In this document: piece after piece, positions 8,408 to 13,824 of the stretch
Position numbering within the stretch: position 1 is the stretch's first letter
How the letters are laid out: each line of letters opens with the position of its first letter
NCBI GenBank assembly: GCA_964411885.1
Contig: CAYPMK010000037.1
Span: forward strand, 1 to 13,824
Length of the DNA stretch: 13,824 bases
Reading direction: 5' to 3'
Source: JAKLHL01 sp964411885
Lineage (GTDB): Bacteria; Bdellovibrionota; JAFGOL01
Notes under the pieces: model-generated
Told to the model about the DNA's origin: nothing
What the model saw: the letters and a program-made list of their open reading frames with translations, nothing else
Database searches by the model: none
Made by a program: the position numbers and the translations under genes

Positions 8408-10558
8408 CTACCTAATAAACAACATCTCCCTGTATTTTGGTAGTCTCCATAAATGATCTCTTGTATTCTGTTCGATCGTATTAGATAGAGAGTGTATACA
8501 TTCAAACAAAGGTAGCATCTCACCAGACAACCTTTGTGAAACACAAAAACAATCCTCAATTTGCTTACATTTTTTATGTAGCAATTCCAGTTCTTCAATT
8601 TTATCTACCAACTCACTCACACTGTCACTCAACATTTTTGTATTCTTTTCCCTTACATCTCTTCTCTCTCTAAGATATAGTTCTTCTTCTGCTGACGGTA
8701 TAACGAAGGTCTTGATTATGTCTATTAAACAACTACCCTCTATAAGTACCGCCTTAGAGTAGCGCTCTAACATTATATGTATTTTTGCTTCCAGCTCATC
8801 TTTTGTATAAATTGACCTATCTATAAGGAATTTACAATTATCTACAAACCACCCATAAGAGCTAGGCGTGTCTTTTAATATAGGCAATCCTCTTCTTTGA
8901 GCCTCTAATTTCCACTCATCTGAATAATTATTTCCATCAAAAAGCACATGTCTTACCTGTGGCATTATCTTACTTATAGTAGCTAATACAGCAGATGGCA
9001 CATCATTTGTGTTCTTCAACTGTAATTCAAGTTCATTGCTAACATAACTCATACCACTAGCTATAACAGCATTAAGAACGGTCAAAGGATAACTTATAGC
9101 CTGAGATGATCCTACGGAACGGAACTCAAATTTGTTGCCAGTAAAAGCAAAAGGAGAAGTCCTATTCCTGTCACTCTCGTCCATACGTATTCTTGGAAGG
9201 TGTTGTATCTCTATCGCCATCTTAAGTTCTTTCTTTGAATTATTATCTTCTGAATATTTTTGTATATCATCGAACAGATCTTGCAGATTCTTACCCAGAA
9301 AAACAGACATTATTGCTGGAGGAGCTTCATTTGCTCCAAGCCTATGGTCATTTGAATGTGTAGCAACAGCCACTCTTAAAGCACCACCATGTTCTGCTAT
9401 ACCTTTCAACACAGAGATCATCATCATCAAAAATCTGTAGTTATCTTTTGGATGTTCTGTTGGCTCTAAAAGATTATCCCCTTTGTCCGTCGATAAAGAC
9501 CAGTTAAGATGCTTACCAGAACCATTTATCTTAGAAAAAGGTTTTTCATGAAATAAGACAGCCAAGCCGTGTTTATCGGCTATCTTTCTCATAGTTTCCA
9601 TTACGAGTTGATTATGATCAGATGCGATATTTGATTCCTCAAAGATAGGTGCAAATTCATATTGTGCTGGGGCTACCTCGTTATGTCTTGTTTTACAAGG
9701 CACTCCTAATCTAAAAAGTTCATATTCTATCTCTTGCATAAAAGCCATTACTCTTGGTTGTATAGAACCAAAATAATGATCTTCTAGTTCCTGACCTTTG
9801 GGCGACCAGCCACCAACAAGTGTTCTTCCGCAAAACAACAGATCTTCTCTTGAATTATAAAAGGATTTATCTACAAGAAAATATTCCTGCTCTGCCCCAA
9901 CGGTTGGGTTAACATAATTGGTATTAGAATCTCCAAGTAATTTTAACAGCCTCAAGGTTTCTTTTTGTATACAAAGGTTAGATCTTATCAAAGGTGTTTT
10001 AAGGTCTAAAGCTTCTCCATTGTATGAGATAAATATAGACGGTATACACAAGGTCCTTCCATTAGGATTCTCTATTATAAATATCGGAGATGTTGGATCC
10101 CACGCAGTATAGCCTCTTGCTTCAAAGGTGCTCCTTCTTCCACCACTAGGAAAACTAGAAGCATCTGGTTCACCTTGTATTAATTGAGACGCAGACAACC
10201 TAACTATTGGATTTTTGTTTTCATCGAAAGACAAGAAAGCATCATGTTTTTCTGCAGAAAGATCTGTTTGTGGCTGGAACCAATGAGTAAAATGTGTAGC
10301 CCCCATTGATATTCCCCAATCCTTAATGACCTCTGCTACAGCCTCTGCCGTAGACCTTTGCAGTGTTTTACCGCTAACTGCAGAATTATAAAGATCATTA
10401 TATATGTTAGATGGAAGTAACTTTTTTAATTTTGAATAAGTAAGGACTAGCTCCTCAAAAATATCCGTTATATTTTTAGGACGATTATCCATAAACAAAG
10501 GTTTGCGAGTTAAAACTTTTTCTACAGCACGTACTCTTGGGTTTTCTTGTATCTGCAT
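8408..10558 (-). CDS. glnN: Glutamine synthetase type III
   Basis: Makes glutamine from glutamate, ammonia and ATP in the cytoplasm, the entry point of ammonia assimilation. The 716 residues match the usual length of GSIII, which is far longer than GSI or GSII. Diagnostic type III segments are visible: FPSGGRRSTFEARGYTAWDP (136-155), the catalytic-barrel start GAEQEYFLVD (221-230), NEVAPAQYEFAP (293-304), KINGSGKHLNWS (343-354) and GANEAPPAI (408-416). The GGAGG ribosome-binding site lies just before the ATG. It sits 79 bp downstream of the S1/P1 nuclease on the same strand, so co-transcription is possible; only a weak internal promoter candidate was seen. Nitrogen control is expected from the family, but no regulator site was identified. 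Its stop is 2 bp from the stop of the opposite operon, with no room for a terminator between them. Confidence 0.95.
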   Translation of the reverse strand: MQIQENPRVRAVEKVLTRKPLFMDNRPKNITDIFEELVLTYSKLKKLLPSNIYNDLYNSAVSGKTLQRSTAEAVAEVIKDWGISMGATHFTHWFQPQTDLSAEKHDAFLSFDENKNPIVRLSASQLIQGEPDASSFPSGGRRSTFEARGYTAWDPTSPIFIIENPNGRTLCIPSIFISYNGEALDLKTPLIRSNLCIQKETLRLLKLLGDSNTNYVNPTVGAEQEYFLVDKSFYNSREDLLFCGRTLVGGWSPKGQELEDHYFGSIQPRVMAFMQEIEYELFRLGVPCKTRHNEVAPAQYEFAPIFEESNIASDHNQLVMETMRKIADKHGLAVLFHEKPFSKINGSGKHLNWSLSTDKGDNLLEPTEHPKDNYRFLMMMISVLKGIAEHGGALRVAVATHSNDHRLGANEAPPAIMSVFLGKNLQDLFDDIQKYSEDNNSKKELKMAIEIQHLPRIRMDESDRNRTSPFAFTGNKFEFRSVGSSQAISYPLTVLNAVIASGMSYVSNELELQLKNTNDVPSAVLATISKIMPQVRHVLFDGNNYSDEWKLEAQRRGLPILKDTPSSYGWFVDNCKFLIDRSIYTKDELEAKIHIMLERYSKAVLIEGSCLIDIIKTFVIPSAEEELYLRERRDVREKNTKMLSDSVSELVDKIEELELLHKKCKQIEDCFCVSQRLSGEMLPLFECIHSLSNTIEQNTRDHLWRLPKYREMLFIR

Positions 10559-10637
10559 TATTCCTCCAATAAAGGATCAAAACTATAAATAGGCTACAAA
10601 CAAGAAAAACCCAAATCAAATACTTTTTAGTGAAATA

Positions 10638-11504
10638 TCAAAGAACCTTTGGTATCCCATACTTAGCATCATTATTAGTTCTCTTCTTTAGCTCTTCGCA
10701 AAAGGTGTTCTGCCTTTTATCTACCATTTCGTTAATAAATGCAGCCAGCCTTATTCCTGCCTGAGTAAGTCTTGTGTGAAGATCTGGCAAAAAATCATAA
10801 CGATATTTATATTCAAGATATTTTTTGTTTCTCTTCTTCTTGCTGTCATAAAGATATTCATATATTTTATCTCGTAAAACAACACTTTCTTCTACCCACG
10901 CCAAAATGTTTGCGTTAGACCAAACAGCCTTATGAACTGAATATACTGGATATATAAAATCAACATACTCTGTATAGCTAAGTTTTTCTGAATCAATTAT
11001 TTTTTCATCCCACACCATATGTAGATTGGTTTGCTCACCAAACCATATTATTGGAATATCGTTCCCTCCTCTATCTTGCGGCATACCAGCATGTAGAGGC
11101 TGATGAATGTCTGCTACTATATGAACTATTATCTTTAGTGCCTGAGCCTTTGCATCATTAGTAGATCTTGCATCAATAAAAACATCCCTATAATAACAGA
11201 GTGCCCTTATAGCATCACCGTCTGGATTATTCTGAGCTTCCCAATAATCTTCACCTTTAGGAATATTAACATAATGAAGATTATCCATATAAGAAAGACC
11301 TTTAATAGATTTAATTTCGTCCATCCAATTACTTACAGATGGCAACGTTTGTGGCGCAATAAGTGTTTTAAGCATACTCGTACTTTTTGAGCTAAGCTCC
11401 TTTTCTGCTATCTTTGCACTTATCCTGTGACCATTAGACCCCCAAGAAAATAAACTACCAGATCCAAGCAAGAAAATAATAAAGATAAAGAACGATCTGT
11501 TCAT
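10638..11504 (-). CDS. Secreted S1/P1-type zinc-dependent nuclease
   Basis: Degrades single-stranded DNA and RNA outside the cytoplasm, probably to recover phosphate or nucleosides. The 288-residue protein has a signal peptide (1-20) that would be cut directly before Trp21, as required because S1/P1 enzymes use the mature N-terminal Trp to bind zinc. All other tri-zinc ligands are present: His26 (WGSNGH), Asp62 (NWMDE), His77 (DNLHYVN), His128, Asp132 and His138 in HIVADIHQPLHAG, then His162 and Asp166 (NLHMVWD). The start at 11504 is chosen over an upstream in-frame ATG at 11588 because a strong AGGAGGAAAA site lies directly in front of it and the longer form would bury the signal peptide. 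It is divergent from the Cys-rich gene and upstream of glnN. Confidence 0.93.
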   Translation of the reverse strand: MNRSFFIFIIFLLGSGSLFSWGSNGHRISAKIAEKELSSKSTSMLKTLIAPQTLPSVSNWMDEIKSIKGLSYMDNLHYVNIPKGEDYWEAQNNPDGDAIRALCYYRDVFIDARSTNDAKAQALKIIVHIVADIHQPLHAGMPQDRGGNDIPIIWFGEQTNLHMVWDEKIIDSEKLSYTEYVDFIYPVYSVHKAVWSNANILAWVEESVVLRDKIYEYLYDSKKKRNKKYLEYKYRYDFLPDLHTRLTQAGIRLAAFINEMVDKRQNTFCEELKKRTNNDAKYGIPKVL

Positions 11505-11538
11505 TTTTCCTCCTGTATAAAATAATCTCTGTATGCCG

Positions 11539-11565
11539 ATTATGATAATTTTTAATAACTGACAA
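11539..11565 (-). promoter_or_regulatory. Candidate sigma-70-type promoter of the S1/P1 nuclease gene
   Basis: On the minus strand TTGTCA (11560-11565, one mismatch to TTGACA) is followed after 15 bp by CATAAT (11539-11544, one mismatch to TATAAT). The spacer is at the short end of the allowed range. The -35 shares bases with the candidate promoter of the divergent Cys-rich gene. Confidence 0.35.
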
Positions 11566-11585
11566 CCTGAGTTTTTTTTGATAAA
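11559..11585 (+). promoter_or_regulatory. Candidate promoter of the Cys-rich gene
   Basis: CTGACA (11559-11564) is followed after 15 bp by GATAAA (11580-11585). The predicted transcription start would lie only about 6 nt before the ATG at 11598, in keeping with the absence of a Shine-Dalgarno. The -10 is weak, so this is tentative. Confidence 0.25.
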
Positions 11586-11597
11586 CATCCCATCATT

Positions 11598-11837
11598 ATG
11601 AGAGGTCTCTTAGTATTGACGATCTTTTCAATGTTACTACCGGTCGCATATTTAGATGCAAAGTGTTGTAAAACATGTCGACCGAGTAAAAAAGCATGTG
11701 GCCACTATTGCATAGCAAAAGACCAAGAATGTAAAAAAACCAAAGGTTGTGCTTGCAATAGTAAAAAAAGAAGCACCAAAAGAGTGAAAAGTGGCAACAA
11801 ACTTAAACCGGGCTGGAAAGATAATCTAACTAATTGA
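11598..11837 (+). CDS. Small secreted cysteine-rich protein (eight Cys)
   Basis: The 79-residue product has a hydrophobic signal sequence (MRGLLVLTIFSMLLPVAYLDA) with likely cleavage after Ala21. The mature peptide of about 58 residues contains eight cysteines, at 23, 24, 27, 34, 38, 45, 51 and 53, in the pattern CC-x2-C-x6-C-x3-C-x6-C-x5-C-x-C, with CGxxCI and GCAC segments, and ends in a Lys/Arg-rich tail. From memory, similar small proteins with CKxCxxGKACGxxCI and GCAC occur in other Gram-negative bacteria, without a known function that I can name. A disulfide-knotted or metal-binding secreted peptide is plausible. An in-frame TGA 30 nt upstream limits the start; there is no clear ribosome-binding site. 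It lies 19 nt before tRNA-Arg on the same strand. Confidence 0.7.
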   Translation: MRGLLVLTIFSMLLPVAYLDAKCCKTCRPSKKACGHYCIAKDQECKKTKGCACNSKKRSTKRVKSGNKLKPGWKDNLTN

Positions 11838-11856
11838 TTTCTATGACAAAATTAAC

Positions 11857-11933
11857 GCGCCGGTAGCTCAGATGGATAGAGCTTTGGTCTACGAAACCAA
11901 CGGTCAGGGGTTCGACTCCCTTCCGGCGCGCCA
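11857..11933 (+). tRNA. tRNA-Arg (anticodon ACG)
   Basis: The full cloverleaf folds. The acceptor is GCGCCGG/CCGGCGC, the D stem GCTC/GAGC, the anticodon stem TTGGT/ACCAA with loop CTACGAA (anticodon ACG at 11891-11893), the variable loop has 5 nt, and the T stem AGGGG/CCCTT closes the loop TTCGACT. The discriminator base is G and CCA is encoded (11931-11933). A34 is expected to be edited to inosine, letting it read CGU, CGC and CGA. Confidence 0.97.
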
Positions 11934-11947
11934 TTGGTAATTATTTC

Positions 11948-11977
11948 TTGACAAATATTGTTAAATTTTAATATATT
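11948..11977 (+). promoter_or_regulatory. Sigma-70-type promoter of the TPR protein gene
   Basis: A consensus TTGACA (11948-11953) and TATATT (11972-11977, one mismatch) are separated by 18 bp. Transcription would start near 11984, giving a leader of about 34 nt with AGAGGA upstream of the ATG at 12018. The promoter begins 15 bp after the tRNA, so the TPR gene has its own start site. Confidence 0.65.
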
Positions 11978-12017
11978 CGTCTTCGCTATTCTCGATTTAT
12001 AAGAGGACGAATAATAA

Positions 12018-13235
12018 ATGATAAAACAACTCGCAATATACAGTTTGATAATTAGCCTGTTGCTATCATCAAATTCACTTTTTGCTGATACAGAAAAAAC
12101 CACTGCTCATATGATAATGAGTGCCGAAAGTGAAATAGCAGGAATAACACCAAACTATAGTGAGTTGGACAAAATATTAGATGAAATAAAACAAAAAGTT
12201 TCAGTAATACTTCTAGAGAATACAAAACTAAACAAGAGAATGGCTTTAAAAATACTTAACGCCATCCATCTTATACTAGAAGAAAAGGGATTCAGATTTA
12301 GAACAACAGATCTTTTGTCAGAGGCTGTAAACTATTGCAAAGATGATCATTGTTACTACTCAGATTGTGACACTAATAGTTTTATATACTACGCCGTGCT
12401 TTACGACTTACTAGGTCAAAAAGTAAGTCTTATATCTAGATGGAAACACATGTATATAAGATGGTACTTTTACAATGACACATATATTAATTGGGAAACA
12501 ACTTCTGGATTTGAAATATCAGAAGAAGACTATTTTAAATTATTCAAAAGCAATACAATAGATGAATTAAGAACACCAACAGAAGTTATCTCATCGGTAT
12601 ACTATACACAAGGGATCATCAACAACATAAAAAAAGAATATACAAAGGCTCTTGGTTTTTTAAACAAGGCCGTTAGCATGGCACCAAATGCTTCAAAATA
12701 TTATAACGAAAGAGGCGTTGTTAATTATAGATTAGACAGACTAGAAGATTCAATCTTAGACTATACCAAAGCAATAGACTTAGTACCTGAAGAAGTAGCT
12801 TACTACAGTAATAGAGCAATCTCATACCATATGTTAGGAAATAACGAAGAAGCAATACTCGACTTTAGTAAAGCAATAGAGCTAGACTCCAAAGAAGCGT
12901 CATATTACGGCAATAGAGGGATCTCATACTATATTACTGGGAACTACAAACAGGCAATTAAAGATTTCTCTTCTGCACTATATATTGATCCAACAAATGC
13001 AGCATACTATGCAGGCAGAGGTGCTTGTTATTATTCAATGAGTAAATACAGAAAAAGTATCTATGATATGAGCATTGCAATAAGGATAAATCCTAACGAT
13101 CCAGATTATTATTATGTTCGTGCAATGGCGTATCAAGCAATTAATAAAACTATAGAAGCGTCTTTAGATAAATCTCGTTCACAGAACTTAAGAGAAGTTT
13201 CTCCAAGTTTATCTGTCAACCCATCAACTGAATAA
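12018..13235 (+). CDS. Exported transglutaminase-like/TPR protein
   Basis: The 405-residue protein starts with a signal peptide (1-23, cleavage likely LFA-D). Residues about 45-190 resemble the transglutaminase-like (SirB1/Transglut_core2) fold often joined to TPRs: a Cys in SDCDTNSFIYYAVLYDLLG (C117), a His in WKHMYIRW (H144) and TYINWETTSG (N158, E160), giving a candidate Cys-His-Asn/Glu set. Whether it is catalytic is unknown. From about 193 to 392 six 34-residue TPR units follow, with the typical Y/N-x-R-G/A-x3-Y and A/S-I-x-D-x-S/T-K-A-I spacing (for example at 227, 261, 295 and 329), a protein-binding solenoid. It likely acts in the periplasm or is attached to the envelope. It has its own promoter and an AGAGGA ribosome-binding site. 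The last 103 bp overlap the opposite methyltransferase gene. The TPR call is firm, the N-terminal one moderate. Confidence 0.8.
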   Translation: MIKQLAIYSLIISLLLSSNSLFADTEKTTAHMIMSAESEIAGITPNYSELDKILDEIKQKVSVILLENTKLNKRMALKILNAIHLILEEKGFRFRTTDLLSEAVNYCKDDHCYYSDCDTNSFIYYAVLYDLLGQKVSLISRWKHMYIRWYFYNDTYINWETTSGFEISEEDYFKLFKSNTIDELRTPTEVISSVYYTQGIINNIKKEYTKALGFLNKAVSMAPNASKYYNERGVVNYRLDRLEDSILDYTKAIDLVPEEVAYYSNRAISYHMLGNNEEAILDFSKAIELDSKEASYYGNRGISYYITGNYKQAIKDFSSALYIDPTNAAYYAGRGACYYSMSKYRKSIYDMSIAIRINPNDPDYYYVRAMAYQAINKTIEASLDKSRSQNLREVSPSLSVNPSTE

Positions 13236-13804
13236 AGGTTGTAATATTTCTTTATCCACTCAAAAGTAACAGTAGAATAAAAAACAACGTGTGTAATATC
13301 TTTGTGATACCACCAGTCAGCAAAATTATTTGGTACTATCTGTGTACTTATTGCTAACACACCGCCTTGTTTTAAAAGAGAACGAAGTCGTTTAAATTCA
13401 TTAGCTGGATCGTGAAAGTGTTCGACCACCTCACAACAAGTTATAAAATCATATTTTTTTTGTAATAATTTTTTATCGTTATAGAACATAGGATCATAGT
13501 TTGAGCATTCAAAACCTTGACGTCCAATTAGCTCAGACAACGCAGGCACTGGACCACAACCATAATCAAGACCAAGAGCACCTTTTTTTAGTATTTTTGT
13601 TAAAGGATCAGCCAAGTTAAGAAGAAAATTTTTATAACCTTCGTCATCTAAAGAATTATTATGTTCAAGATAACGAGCTTTTTCTACTTCTTTTGATGGC
13701 CAATTTTTTTGATCTTTAAAGACAAGGCCACACTCTTTGCATCCATAAAAAATTAGTTCATGAAAAAGTGAAACATTGCTCGAATGGCATAATGGACAGT
13801 TCAT
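13133..13804 (-). CDS. Zinc-ribbon class I SAM-dependent methyltransferase
   Basis: The 223-residue cytoplasmic protein opens with a CPLC..CKEC zinc ribbon (Cys 3, 6, 22, 25). A Rossmann methyltransferase domain follows: SAM motif I GLDYGCGPVPAL (78-89), an acidic residue after strand 2 (NYDP, D104), CCEVVEHFHDP (123-133), and KQGGVLAISTQI (145-156). The segment DWWYHKDITHVVFYS (163-177) is typical of the methyltransferase_23 type, whose substrates are mostly unknown and often sit in sugar or surface-glycan contexts; the substrate here cannot be told. AAAGG lies 5 nt before the ATG. The end ASIVLLIA looks like the closing beta strand of the fold, so the frame into the overlap with the TPR gene seems genuine. 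The neighbours on its own strand lie outside the window. Confidence 0.85.
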   Translation of the reverse strand: MNCPLCHSSNVSLFHELIFYGCKECGLVFKDQKNWPSKEVEKARYLEHNNSLDDEGYKNFLLNLADPLTKILKKGALGLDYGCGPVPALSELIGRQGFECSNYDPMFYNDKKLLQKKYDFITCCEVVEHFHDPANEFKRLRSLLKQGGVLAISTQIVPNNFADWWYHKDITHVVFYSTVTFEWIKKYYNLYSVDGLTDKLGETSLKFCERDLSKDASIVLLIA

Positions 13805-13824
13805 ATAGCCTTTCTTTTGCCCCC

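Noticed and set aside
8386..8598. Minus-strand 70-codon frame across the glnN 3' end
   Set aside because: It is a shadow of glnN in another frame with no start signal or family resemblance.
10559..10637. Separate glnN promoter (TTGGGT, 17 bp, TATTTA)
   Set aside because: Both hexamers are poor matches, so it is not listed as a feature; glnN may be transcribed from the S1/P1 nuclease promoter or from a weak site here.
11505..11588. N-terminal extension of the S1/P1 nuclease from an upstream ATG
   Set aside because: The internal ATG at 11504 has a strong ribosome-binding site and starts a signal peptide that ends exactly at the zinc-binding Trp; the extension would cover the promoter region.
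11852..12103. Minus-strand reading frame of 83 codons containing GSRTPDRWFRRPKLYP
   Set aside because: It is the antisense translation of the tRNA-Arg gene plus upstream sequence of the TPR gene, a well-known false protein.
1..13824. CRISPR arrays, insertion sequences, phage genes, rho-independent terminators
   Set aside because: Reading both strands showed no regular DNA repeats with spacers, no transposase or integrase motifs and no GC-rich hairpin followed by a T run; the only DNA-level repetition is inside coding repeats.

Overview
The window is AT-rich bacterial DNA with dense coding, frequent ATA (Ile) and AGA (Arg) codons, Sec signal peptides of the Gram-negative type (several ending in a short ..AQ or ..SQ) and mostly clear Shine-Dalgarno sites. 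It contains one 100-N scaffold gap, so it probably comes from a draft or metagenome assembly. I cannot fix the phylum. A type III glutamine synthetase, a sigma-54-type promoter and envelope proteins with TPR or MORN-like repeats would suit a gut- or host-associated Gram-negative lineage such as Elusimicrobiota, but that is a weak guess.

Layout. (1) Bases 1-1896, minus strand: a GT5 glycogen/starch synthase-like glycosyltransferase whose 3' end lies outside the window. Its start codon sits 8 nt behind an extended -10 element, so its mRNA may be leaderless. (2) Bases 1897-2063: a divergent intergenic region with a near-consensus sigma-54 (-24/-12) promoter facing right. (3) Bases 2064-8405, plus strand: three tightly packed genes, all with signal peptides. 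They encode a very large protein with a degenerate (HTD) J domain and a helical, partly hydrophobic C-terminal part interrupted by the N gap; a protein with four YVxDWxMFP-type motifs followed by MORN-2/YwqK-like repeats; and an alpha-helical protein of unknown family. This operon is the least explained and most interesting part of the window. (4) Bases 8408-11504, minus strand: type III glutamine synthetase (glnN) preceded by a secreted S1/P1-type nuclease. The glnN stop is 2 bp from the stop of the exported operon. (5) Bases 11598-11933, plus strand: a small secreted eight-cysteine protein, then tRNA-Arg(ACG). (6) Bases 11948-13235: a sigma-70 promoter and an exported protein with a transglutaminase-like N-terminal domain and about six TPRs. 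(7) Bases 13133-13804, minus strand: a zinc-ribbon class I methyltransferase whose 3' end overlaps the TPR gene by 103 bp.

The sequence supports three functional themes: carbon storage and nitrogen assimilation (GT5 synthase, glnN), nutrient scavenging at the cell surface (S1/P1 nuclease), and a set of exported proteins of unknown role under probable sigma-54 control. No CRISPR array, insertion sequence, phage gene or convincing rho-independent terminator was seen. No gene-free stretch exceeds 300 bases.
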